From Larix kaempferi (Eukaryota; Streptophyta; Pinopsida; Pinales; Pinaceae): DNA of 64,000 nucleotides. Of this stretch, positions 21,924-32,318 are shown piece after piece (within the stretch, counting starts at the first letter, position 1; each line of letters begins with the position of its first letter). The notes under the pieces were generated by a model that was given only the letters and a program-made list of their open reading frames with translations, was not told the DNA's origin and ran no database searches. The position numbers were made by a program, and so were the translations under genes. Location of the stretch: NCBI GenBank assembly GCA_027924585.1, contig BSBM01000386.1:1660001-1724000 (forward strand), given 5' to 3'.

Positions 21924-22560
21924 ATGTTATGGATGTATGCTTTGAAAAAATCCCATACATGGGAAGAGTATTTACATGTTACCATTTTCCCATCAGAATA
22001 TCGCCTCTTAAAGTGGTATATGGAAAGAATAGTGCAATACTCCAATACATCACTTCCCTCGCATTGGATTAGACCATGACAATGGAGTATTTACATTTTA
22101 TAGAATTTTCCTATAATCTAATCTACCATTATGCCATCAAAATATCGCCTCTTAAAGCATAATATGGAAAGAATAGTGCAATACTCCAATGTCACAGTCT
22201 AATCCAATGCAATGGAAGTGATATGAGATTGAAAAACTTTTCGAAATGGAATCCATTATAAATAAATCAAACATTAATATTAAAGCTATGCAGGATGGGT
22301 ATAAAAGTTTAATCATTCCCAAATGATCCATACAAACATTTCAAGTAGGGAATATGGTATTTCTTAGAATTAAACCTAATGTAACTTCTCTTGAAGTTGG
22401 TAAATACACAAAATTGTCTACCAGATATTGTAGACATTTTGAAGTGCTTAGGAAAATAACAATTTAGCTTATGAACTTGCTGTGCCACCATACTTAAAGA
22501 GAATCCATGTTGTATTTCATCATTAACATTTAAAATGCTATATTTCATACCCAATATCTT
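21924..22560 (+). pseudogene. Ty3/gypsy integrase C-terminal remnant
   Basis: From 21924 the frame reads MLWMYALKKSHTWEEYLH, matching the segment of gypsy integrase just after the catalytic Glu. From about 22348 it reads NMVFLRIKPN…KYTKLSTRYCRHFEVLRKI, the conserved end of gypsy integrase that precedes a chromodomain. Then, after a frameshift, it reads like ELAVPPYLKRIHVVFH. Stops and frameshifts are many, and the two blocks are separated by a foldback repeat. It belongs to the same broad lineage as the minus-strand gypsy at 32-59 kb, but is much more decayed. No LTR pair can be assigned. Confidence 0.65.
22037..22225. repeat. Foldback (inverted repeat) inside gypsy remnant
   Basis: The segment ATCACTTCC…GCATTGGATTAGAC…ATGGAGTAT (about 22040-22090) is repeated in inverted orientation at about 22180-22224. 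The left flank (CATCA-AATATCGCCTCTTAAA, and GGAAAGAATAGTGCAATACT) is also repeated in direct orientation at 21990 and 22135. This looks like a local inverted duplication. Confidence 0.65.
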
Positions 22561-22569
22561 TTAGATCAT

Positions 22570-23405
22570 AAAAACATAGATATAGAATCTAATTGTAGAT
22601 TTACTATTGAACCACAAGGACTAGAAAATTAAGAAACTAGAATACATTTTGTGGCGAAACTAATTCCACTTGGGAAAATTAAAGAATAATGAAACTACAA
22701 AATCCTCATCTATTGAGTAATTTTAACATTTAGATGTGTTTGAAGCATCTTAGAGCAACAACACGCGAAGAGGGGTAGATTATCATGTGACAAACTTTGC
22801 CTAAGTAATTAATGGGAAACAACCCAACCAGGTAATTGTATCTACTATGTTTATATGTGATATATATATATAAAATAAAATAAAAATATGTGTTATGAAA
22901 AGGTGAATGTTAATTATATGTTAACCACAACCTTTCAAACTTATTGAAGATGAAAGAGAGATTCCTAGATCTTTGTGCGTGAGAGATCAAGAATGGAGAT
23001 TATTCACGTGGAATCAAGACGGTGTACATATGGGTACATCCAACAAAAGGCGAAGGTCGCAGCTCTGATGCACTTAGCATGACTTTAGCAAGAGTAACAT
23101 ATTAGTTGTTATCTCTCTACTAATTCCTAGACACAAATTCTTGTGGACTTTATTCTTCTCTAACATAAATTAATTAAATAATAATATTTCATATATGTTT
23201 CTTTCAAAATTAATTCTTGACTTTAATTTAATATGCAAATTATTTGAGCTGTATTTTTTATTTATACTCTATTAAAGTGGAATATGGAATGACAATGTCA
23301 ATAACCATGCATTGAATTGAAAATGATATTGATAATATATTTTAAATCGTATGAATGAATTACATCATAAATACCATCAACATTGTGACACCAAAAGAAA
23401 TCATA
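22570..23405. other. Gypsy 3' remnant fading into AT-rich DNA
   Basis: Up to about 22830 there are traces of a gypsy 3' coding end (CGCGAAGAGGGGTAG). Beyond that I see only a short (TA)n microsatellite at 22858-22872 and AT-rich sequence with no coding signal. Confidence 0.4.
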
Positions 23406-23409
23406 ATAG

Positions 23410-25560
23410 TTGTCTTCTCTCCCATTGTTTGTCCTGAAATTTAGCCCTCTTCCCACTTTGCCTCTCAACCATGGCATTGAATTGCTTGAATGGTTCAAGG
23501 GCATCTAATTTGTACTTGAGAAAGTACCACCATTTTTTTTCTTGAAAAATCATTAATAAATGTTATAAAGTACTTTGCAACTGAAGGTGATGGAGATTTC
23601 ATGGGACCACAAAAGCTTCCATGCACCACTTAAATTGGATGCCCATCTTTATTAATTTTATCCCTATGTTGCTTGCACAAAATGCAATCTTCACAAACAT
23701 ATTTCTCATGTCAAGATGGACACAAATTGTAAACAATATTAAAATTCTTCAAAATTGCAATTCATTTATAGCTAAGATATCCATACTTTTGTTTCCAAAG
23801 TTGACTTTGGAGTTGTTCTCAACCATTAAGGCTTGTCATCCCACTTTTATAGCAATAGACTTTTAAATAACACCTCCTTCAATACCTTCTACGACAATTC
23901 TATTGTGGTTCCTCTTGCCCTTTAAGAGACACTTACCCTCATTGAATTCAATCTTCAAATTTTGCTTTGCAAATTTGATTCATTGGCAGTAGGTTCTTCT
24001 TCAAACTTGGTAAGTATAATGCATCATGCAACAACTTTAACACCTCCATTATCCATCTTCATTAGAATTATTTGTGGCTTTTGACCAAATGCACCAATGC
24101 CGCCTCCTAAAGTAACCATCCTCTAATGAGGCAAACCACTCCTTTTTGTTTGTCTTGACCCTCATGGAACCTAAGTCTGTATACTATGCATCTTAATATA
24201 TGTATTTGGTTACTATAAAGTAATAAAGAGTCCACAAACTCTCTTTCTTTTTTAACTAGCACTATTTTCTATCATGCTCCTTTTTGACATATTTGTTAGA
24301 GTTCCTTTTAGGCTTTGGATGTGAAAATCCATACTTCATAATTTATCCATGTAGCCAAAACATAACATTCATGCTTCAAAACTTCATAATGTTCAATATA
24401 TTACATTTATTGATGTAGCCAAATTATTAAATTCATTGGAAAATAACCTAGCGAATCAAGGTGTTGAATTGAATTGGGATCTAATATGATTAGTGCCACC
24501 CATTATTAGTTCAAGATCATCAACCACTACAAGGTGGGAGTGAAGTGTGTGCAAAAGTCACAAATAATAAAGGGTGTTAGTTCAAGATCATCAACCACTA
24601 CAAGGTGGAAGTGAAGTGTGTTCAAAAGTCATAGATAGTAAATGATGAAGTATAGGTAGTGTAGACTCTAACACAACATGTAATGATGGTGTTTTTACTT
24701 TCTTAAATAAAGGTATCTACATTTGTATGAAATACAATGATGTTTGTACTTACTTGAAAACATGGCATTTATGTCTCTTCAAAACAATGTCATTTCTTTC
24801 TCTCAAACAATGGTATCTCTCTTTATTTGAGAGTGTTTTAAAGCTTATGGTGTAGTGACTACTTGAGCAACAAATCTCCAATGTTGGAGTTTTCAACTCT
24901 AGCTAGTGCATTGTGTTAGCCAATGTTTGTATTTATCTTCCAAAGTTAGTTTTCTCAAAATTTGCCTTGAATTTTCAAAATACTCCTCCCTTTTGGTATT
25001 GTTGTCAAACCATAGTAGAACAAGATTGTTCTCTGGTTTCTTAATTGGCCAAAACTTTTCCTTTATTTTCCCTTATGCTTTGTTGTGAAGGTATATACAA
25101 ACCATTTTCCTTCATGGTAAAGTTTATTCCTTTTCTCTTGCAAATGCAATCCTCATATCTCATCAAATGCCAAGTTAAACTCTTCTTAATGAGATAAGAA
25201 TTGTTGCAAATACTTGAATAGGCCAAGAAATTGTTTAGGGCAATAAAAATCAGAACTTTGTTTTCTATCTTTACATTTAAAACCATAAGTCAATCTACTA
25301 TATTTTTTAGAGTATTGAGATGACCAGTGACTAAGTCACCTTCTACTATATTTAAATTATACAACTTGTTTCTCAAATAAAGAACTATGGTTTCATTAGA
25401 GAGCATCAACGTTATATGATCTTGTAGAGAGCTCTTCACATCTTGCACATGTTAGTTGTCATCTAACACTACCATACCAATGATGGCAATGGTTTCCTTA
25501 TCACTAACGTCATAAGCTTCTTGTGCATCCATTCCTTGCCTTGGATCCTATCCATATTCA
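23410..25560 (-). pseudogene. Ty1/copia gag-protease-integrase remnant
   Basis: Read from right to left it keeps the copia order. About 25420-25040 is a gag block with LYLRNKLYNLNIVEGD…HLNTLKNIV and a motif like the TLTLDEV…L..EE region of copia gag. About 24060-23870 resembles the end of the protease domain (ALYLPSLKKNLLPMNQICKA). About 23705-23665 is the CEDCILCKQ zinc-binding part of the pre-integrase region. About 23545-23420 is integrase (FQEKKWWYFLKYKLDALEPF). All blocks are in different phases with many stops. No reverse transcriptase or LTR pair was found, so this is an old truncated copy. Confidence 0.65.
24509..24650 (+). repeat. 71-bp tandem duplication
   Basis: TCAAGATCATCAACCACTAC begins at 24511 and again at 24582, and the two units match with few changes. 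It lies within the copia remnant. Confidence 0.8.
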
Positions 25561-25564
25561 ATGA

Positions 25565-26040
25565 TCCAAAGCTTCCCCACCACATACTTCAATTGTAATT
25601 TTGTTTTTTGTTTCAATGATGTCGATATAACCTATTGCCTAGAATCTAGCCAAACTATTTTTCCTTCCTTGTGCTCTTTTCCTCTCGGCGTTCATTTTGA
25701 CCCTCTTGGGGCAATTGCTAGTTATAAATCAAGGAAATCAATCGTCACAAAATCCATAAGTCAAGATATCAACAAAGGAAATAAATAAAATAATTATCGA
25801 TCAAGGAAATCAATCATCACAAAATCTAGAAGTCAAGATTGTTATTGTGCCTAGCATTCACCTAGAGCCAACAAAAGAAGCGTTAAGTAGGTCTTTCACA
25901 CATATGGATAAGTGCCAAAGTTCATTTGCAAAAATATTACATGAAGCATTCTTATTGATTAGTTCAACACGTCCTCTCTCATTGGATGTTAATAAATGCA
26001 TACTAATGGGGAGGAAATCTACTAACAAATAAAGTTATCA
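25565..26040 (+). other. Weak gag-like frames before right LTR
   Basis: A 31-bp direct repeat (AAGGAAATCAATC-TCACAAA) occurs near 25734 and 25803. A 61-residue frame (25847-26032) contains FAKILHEAFLLISS, but no motif allows identification. It may be the 3' internal part of the short-LTR element. Confidence 0.3.
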
Positions 26041-26229
26041 ATAAAAATGTTATAGTCAATTCACTATGCTCAATTCATCCATGCTTCGAAGACGAAGAAT
26101 TTTGAGAAGGGATGACTTGTAATATATCTAAATGCATATTACAATTATTAAATGTTAAATGTTATATTCAATTCACTATGCTTAATTTGTCCATGCTTCG
26201 AGGACGAAGCATTTCGAGAAGGGATGACT
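26041..26229 (+). repeat. Duplicated 3' internal end plus partial LTR
   Basis: TTCACTATGCTCAATTCATC, then a CTTCGAAGACGAAG tract and GAGAAGGGATGAC, ends at 26118. About 40 bp of LTR start (26120-26157) follow, and then the whole tract is repeated up to 26229, where the full LTR begins. The same doubled arrangement is present at 12966-13078. Confidence 0.65.
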
Positions 26230-26281
26230 TGTAATATACCTAATTGTATATTACAATTATTAAATGTTTTATATCAATTAT

Positions 26282-26296
26282 AATTAAATGTATTTC
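26282..26296 (+). repeat. SINE target-site duplication, left copy
   Basis: AATTAAATGTATTTC (15 bp), repeated exactly at 26528-26542 on the other side of the SINE. Confidence 0.95.
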
Positions 26297-26527
26297 CGGG
26301 CCCGCAGGGGTGTAGCTCAACCGACGATTCGCTTGATATGAAGGAAATGTTGTAAATGGAGGTCATGAGTTCAAATCACCTCGGCTTACTTGTGCCCCAT
26401 GCTTGCGGGTTGTGTGGGTGCAACTAGGGGTATAGTGGTAGCAGACGGGATTGGATCCCTGGACCCCGTGTCACGCAAGTACCAACCCCTTCCCAGTTGT
26501 CGATTCCCCTAGTTACAAAAAAGTAAA
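26297..26527 (+). mobile_element. tRNA-derived SINE, 231 bp
   Basis: SINEs are short non-coding elements transcribed by RNA polymerase III and moved by LINE machinery. The head carries an A box (TAGCTCAACCG, 26313-26323) and a B box (AGTTCAAATCA, 26368-26378) at tRNA-like spacing, and the GTGTAGCTCAA start is that of a tRNA. The tail ends CCTAGTTACAAAAAAGTAAA. Exact 15-bp flanking duplications, and the uninterrupted left LTR as an empty-site equivalent, fix both borders. The body is far richer in GC than its surroundings. The family is possibly Au-like. Confidence 0.9.
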
Positions 26528-26542
26528 AATTAAATGTATTTC
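26528..26542 (+). repeat. SINE target-site duplication, right copy
   Basis: AATTAAATGTATTTC, identical to 26282-26296. Confidence 0.95.
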
Positions 26543-26679
26543 TGATAAGTCACGATCATTATCAAAGGACATGATTTATGCCATTCATGTGTATTAATAC
26601 ACACTATTGTAAACTTATTCATATAATCAATTCATCAATAAAATATATTATTATTTGGAATTATCTCTTCCACACACCT

Positions 26680-28800
26680 CCACATGTCATTTTCAGGCAA
26701 CTCATTTTTTATTTAATATTATATAAAACAACCATCACATATCATATGCTTAAATATACTAGTATTATTGTGCAGGTGAGAGAGTTACTCATGTGGCTAC
26801 CTTTGGTAAATCTCACAACTACACTACTAAATAAGCATATTGTTCTTATATCACTACATGCTCTTAATTAAACTTCATGAATCTCTAATATACAATGATA
26901 CCATACAATCACATGCCAAATCAAGTCCATCATGGGGGTTTATTTCCTCCCATATGCACACTCATCCAAAACCATACAATCTGCACCACCTCCAAATCAT
27001 CCCTTAGTCTTTTGAATGGTCCCACTTGCATTGGCATGGGCCCTCTACTACAACCAATATAAGATTCACCCATCATGGTATAATCACAATAGGCATTGAA
27101 ATTCCACATTACAACTCCGGGAGAATGCTAGTACAACTACAACTACCTCCTTGACTTTCAATATAAATCTCTATAGCTTGTTGACCTATGTTGGGATCTA
27201 TGGCTCTAGACCATATCTAAAGGGTACCGAGCATCTAGTAGGTACATTGACCCCTGAGCATCTCAAAAGGTTTTCCTAAACCCCCTCCACAACTCCAACC
27301 AAGAAATCAACCCAAGCATTGAATGTCCATGATCACAACTCCACATGTGAGTATAAGTCCATCCCTCTTCTCAAACTTTCAGTATCATAGGAGGGAAATT
27401 AAATACTAGTATAAAATTAGTGATTGAAGTTTGTCCCCAACCCATAAATTGTTGTTTATGCAAATATAATATGTTCATGGTTATAGGCTTCCATGAGATC
27501 ATTAATGAACTTGACCTCCAAGCCAATTGAGTGCCTCTTTTATCTGGCTCCACCTCACATCATGAACCAATTATTAGTTACAATCATAATGTTATGATCT
27601 CATCATGAACAAAAAAGAATTGCTTTCCATCATGATAACGTATCATCATCATAATATGGATATCAAAGAATCGCATGCTATCATGAGAACATACCATCAT
27701 GAATAGTCAAGAACCACGTGCCATCATAAGAACATGACACTATTTCATCATAATGAATATAAAAGAACTATGTGCTAACTACTACTACAAGACATATCAA
27801 GAACATAACATCACCTAATCATCATAGAACTACATGTTATCAATTGCATGTCATCATGAGTATCAAATAACTACATATATCAGCATACGAAGCATAAAAC
27901 CACATAACATCATGAAAGACTCCTATCATGAGAATCAACACAACAAATAACATATGTGGAAACATGTGAGAAACATAATAATTGGTAATACATGACCATA
28001 TGTGCAAATGAGAACACATATATCACATTTTATGCCATAGTAATAGACCATCTCAAAATATAAGCTTTGTATTTGGGCTAGTTTGTGCAAGCTTCACCAA
28101 TCTTGATTTACTATAACAAAGATTGGGCATTACATTTTCGACATGATTCTATGAACTTGACATGGGTTGCATATATGGTGTGCAATACTATGATTAATGA
28201 ATTGACTACCTACAAGGTGTGTGGGATTGATTTCCCGTTATGACCATATAGTGCGACCACCTAGTAGGTGTGCATTGAATGGGTCCCCTTGTCATGTGTT
28301 GGGTCAATAATTTGTTGTTTTACTTCAAGCAAACCGTTGGAGAGCGTCATATTATTTCCTAAATTTTTCCTTAGTGTGCTTGTGTGTTATAGGTACATAA
28401 TACACCGTTATAGAGTGGTGTGCTATACAATGGTCAACCAAATACAAACTCAGTACAATATGGAAATTGTATGAAAAAACAAAACCAAATTAAAAATATA
28501 ATTTCTACAAAGACACAAAAAAAAGAAAAAAAAAACTTTAGAAAGTGGGAGATTTGAAAACTAAAAGATTGCATTATCCAATGATTACTAATAAAGATCC
28601 ATGATGTAGAATTTGAAGCTTTATGAACCTACAATCTTTGAAGATGAATTTCAAAAACCTTACTCTGCAATGATAAAGAAACATACAAACAAGGAGTAAA
28701 TTGGGTGCAAAGAATCAATGCAAAATCAAGATGTGATGGTGCATTGATGCTTCAAAGAAAATACAGTATTGAAAAAACAATGAAAATGAAAATGATGATT
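26680..28800. other. Unassigned DNA with ATCATGA-rich minisatellite
   Basis: From about 27545 to 27950 the words ATCATGA, CATCATG and GAGAACATA recur irregularly every 20-50 bp, an old degenerate minisatellite. The remainder shows no coding signal; an A-rich tract lies at 28497-28540. Confidence 0.45.
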
Positions 28801-28809
28801 TTTTAAACT

Positions 28810-29225
28810 TTTACCTTGCACCGATGTATCTTATGCACTGATACATTTGCACACCTCCTTTTAATTGATGCACCGTTCAAAGTGAAACTTGAAAATCCGT
28901 GGTTGTAGTGCATTGTATAGTATGTAGAGAACCCTATCTTTAATGCATCATTATAAAATTGGCACATTGATTGACTAAAAGAGAAGAACCACGCACCTTG
29001 TTAGACAATGTATTGAGTAAAACATGGCACATTGCAAAATGCATTTTGTGTCACAAGAATTCATTAGAAAACAGACATTTGTGCATTGGTGCTCAGTGTA
29101 CCAATATTGCGTACAACAATGTATGATAGGGTCCTTTTTGGATCTTGGTTGTTTGGTGCATGGAGGACACGGGGCACCGACAATTCAATTTATTATACAC
29201 ACTAATATGCCCGTACCAGCTTAAA
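28810..29225. repeat. Second GCACC-type repeat block
   Basis: TTGCACCGATGTATC, ATGCACTGATACA, GATGCACCG, GTGCATTGGTGCTC and GGGCACCG recur here, the same word family as 8850-10910, in about 400 bp. This shows the repeat is dispersed, not confined to one locus. Confidence 0.5.
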
Positions 29226-29229
29226 TATA

Positions 29230-30890
29230 ACACAATGTAGAATGTGAAATACAAACCTTTGCAAAAACAAGCTCTACTCCTACAAGCATTTGAAAAAAAA
29301 CTTTGCATAAACCTCCAATAGATGTCATTTATCTAGTAGTATCAAAAACCTTATCGGTGGTTGAATCTTAGTAGCAGTGATCAAGATCATGGGAGAAAAG
29401 GGTTGTAAGAAATTGAGATGGAAGGGAATTTGAACACGGGACCTTGTCTTGAATACATGCAAGTCGTATTGGTTATAAATCAATAGGGGATTTTAATAAT
29501 CTTGCAATAGATCTAGCTCCCCAAAACTAACCATCTTTCTCTAACAAAAAGAAAGCATTATAAGTAAAGATTATGTGATTATGGATATATACTAGCTCCC
29601 CACAATTGTTGGAACACACTAGATACGGGTGGTTCTTACTATCCGAGATTTGAAAGTCCATACCATACTTATCTATAATTAGGATGGAAGGAGACGCCTT
29701 AACAAAGGAATGTAAATCATGAAAATGCGACCACCACACCTAGAAATGATCTTGGTTAGGGCCAAGATGGCAAGGTGAATCAAGGATTGCATAATTGTAA
29801 GAAGTTCAACATCTCACAGTTTGCTAGATGTTGGAACTATAACCAAGAATGATGTTTTTTTCCTCTTACCCTTAGTTATTAAAAGTAGTTATTAAAAATG
29901 GTAAAGAAATAATTGTGATGCCACAAACTTGAACTCTTCTATAATATGCATAAGTGGTTTTCAAGGTGATTGGTTGGTACAAGGATAAACCATGTTTTAA
30001 CTTAGAAAATGCCTAAATTATTTTCTAGTGTGGCCTTCACATTGGGCTCCTACTAAGATCCTTTACAACATATATTCCATTTATATCACAAGGTGTACGA
30101 GACCAAACATCCAAGGCACAGCCCCATGTATACACAATCTTTACCAAGCTAATTATATACAGCATAAAGGTAAAAAATGAAGCACTACCGAAAAAAAAGA
30201 TTTAGATTAACTCGAAAAGTGTGTGGTTTGATTAATTTTGACATGAAAAATGAAAATAAGGATAATCACGTTGTTGTCATCCATACTCAATTTTATAATG
30301 GAGTGAACTAAAAAGTAAACAATTCTTTTTATATAATAAAATTATACTTTTTCAAAATTCCAACCATTTGAATTTATCTTAAATTCAAGTTTTATCAATT
30401 CAAGATAAAAACAATTATTATTAATCTACCTTGATGTAAATGTAAGCCCATTAGATTATTAGTTCGTATTGCATAATAATATAATAATAACAATATAATA
30501 ATAACAAGAAAAGAGATGATTTGATTTTAATATTAAAGTAGTTGGATGGCTTTGCATGCATAATCATGTGTACTATCAACAAAACATATACTCAATAATA
30601 GAGTGGTATCCCTTCTTGATGTCGCTTTCACGGAACTAATGTATTTGGACTAGGAGATAACCCTAGTAAAGACGGTTTGAGATGAATGGACAAGAGGCAT
30701 TATGAACCTTAGAAGGATAAGGTGGGGGCAAGATGACTAATCACAAAGGAACATGGGGTCCATGACGGATGAATCTTGGTTTTCAAAGTGGTTTAACTAG
30801 GTGAGATGGATTTATGCCTTTCAAGCTCAATTAAGGGAGTATGTGTGTTTTAAGTTTTGAGTTGAAAAATTTTAAGGATCAAACATCATC
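29230..30890. other. Unassigned AT-rich DNA; possible tRNA-like scrap
   Basis: At 29421-29445 the minus strand reads GGTCCCGTGTTCAAATTCC, like a polymerase III B box of a SINE or tRNA, but no clear A box or borders are seen. Nothing else in the stretch is recognisable. Confidence 0.35.
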
Positions 30891-30894
30891 ATAA

Positions 30895-31085
30895 TAATAA
30901 TAATTTATTTTTAAGGTTATAGTCAAGCTAAATATTTATTTGATGTATGAGATCTCTTTGTTTGTGAAAAAAGGGACCCCTTTTGCGTAACAATTTGATT
31001 GCTAAATCTACGGAGGTGTGCATACCCTACCCCTTCTGGATTTGAACCTAGAAACACATGTTCTTGACCATTAGCCCCACTTAAG
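30895..31085 (-). mobile_element. SINE copy 1 of a second family
   Basis: Read on the minus strand it has GTGGGGCTAATGGTC (A-box-like, 31056-31070), AAGAACATGTGTT, and the B box TAGGTTCAAATCC (31038-31050). It continues with CACCTCCGTAGATTTAGCA and a GGGGTCCCTTTTTTCACAAA segment, and ends with ACCTTAAAAAT and an (ATT)n tail. A second copy at 62915-63075 shares the same order of words, which is the main evidence for a family. Target duplications are not clear. Confidence 0.65.
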
Positions 31086-31502
31086 TTGTGCTTGTGTTTA
31101 TTAGATATTCAATTTTTGTAATTTTGAAAGGGTTTGATTATTTTGTTGATTTTTTTTATTGTCAAAATAACTTGTTTTTTAATATATTTGTTATAAAAGC
31201 TTTTATGATTTAAGGTCTTCCAAAGGAAGGTGAACAACGAAAATATGTAAGACAAGCAATGAGAGTGATTTTGTTATCGATAATATTGGGTTTTGGTTTA
31301 ATGGGTTAGTTCGAGTGATTGACTGTTGCGAATTACAAGTAACAAGTTGTAAGGTTAAGTCATTGTATTGACTGCTTTTGTGAATATTGTGGGCCTCACT
31401 CGATGTCCTTGTTATGTTAGGTTTCCAAAACTACAACCAACCAATTTATCCTAAATATCATCTTTGTATTAAGGAGAATTAAGGGAAAGTGCTCAATACT
31501 TT

Positions 31503-31690
31503 CATGAAATGTACATTTTATCGGAAAAAAAAAAATTGGATTTCATAATTGATTTTACTTATAAAAACATATCGACTTGCATAACTAAAAACGCTCATAA
31601 AATATACATTTTACCAAGAAAGAAAAAATGATTCCCACAATTGATTTTACTTATAAAATTATATCGACTTGCATAACTAAAAACACCAAA
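31503..31690 (+). repeat. ~92-bp tandem duplication
   Basis: Two copies of TACATTTTA…ATTGATTTTACTTATAAAA…CATATCGACTTGCATAACTA, the second starting at about 31594. Confidence 0.75.
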
Positions 31691-31805
31691 TTGTTTACCA
31701 TTTAAACAACCTAACAAAAAATAACAAAACTAATAATATAACAATGAACATATAGAAATGAGTTAAGAATATATATGAACATATTGTGGGAATCAAATAA
31801 ACAAA

Positions 31806-31926
31806 GCGTACTAATAAACTTAAGAGATTATACGGTGATAAATTAACAGCGTACTAATAAACTTAAGAGATTATACGGTAAGAAATTAACAGCATACTAA
31901 TAAGAGATTATACAATGAGAAATTAA
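31806..31926 (+). repeat. 43-bp tandem repeat x 3
   Basis: GCGTACTAATAAACTTAAGA begins at 31806 and 31849; a diverged third copy begins at 31892. Confidence 0.85.
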
Positions 31927-32094
31927 TTCATTGAAAAATGTTATTATTACTCTAAAGAAAGCTATAAAATTATCAATAATTATATGACTCAAGTTGTGGA
32001 GATTATAAGAATCAAAGCTTACAAATTTACTAACTAGCTTTATGTGTATGTTAGCTGGCTTTATGTGTATGTTTATGTTTATATAGAGAGAGAA

Positions 32095-32318
32095 AGGATA
32101 AATTGGTTGAGTTTTAATATATTAGGTAATCTTTTGAGGATAAATCGTATTAATGTAGTTTTTAATGACTGACTTTAAATACAATGAAAGAGGATGATTG
32201 CTCTCTGGAATCATAAAGGATATATTGATTTGGTTTGATTTGATTATTGGGGTAGAATTCAAAATGCATTAATAAACATTTTTTTTCATATATTTGGTCG
32301 ATCTTATTGAACCTCTTA
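32095..32318 (+). repeat. Left part of tandem duplication split by gypsy
   Basis: This flank, continued at 59052-59085 on the other side of the gypsy, matches 59115-59375. Shared words are GAGGATGATTG, TTTGGTTTGATTTGAT, GGGTAGAATTCA and TTGGTCGATC…GAACCTCTTA. The unit is about 280 bp. Confidence 0.75.

Larger units (their letters stand above)
26230..26672 (+). repeat. Short LTR, right copy, interrupted by SINE
   Basis: It starts TGTAATATACCTAATTG and ends TTATCTCTTCCA. Without the SINE and one copy of its target duplication it is 197 bp, against 194 bp for the left LTR. It shares the segment ATACACACTATTGTAAACTT with the left copy. Confidence 0.75.

Noticed and set aside
26297-26380. A possible tRNA gene
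   Set aside because: The A and B boxes are present, but the body does not fold as a full cloverleaf and is followed by a SINE body, A-rich tail and target duplications.
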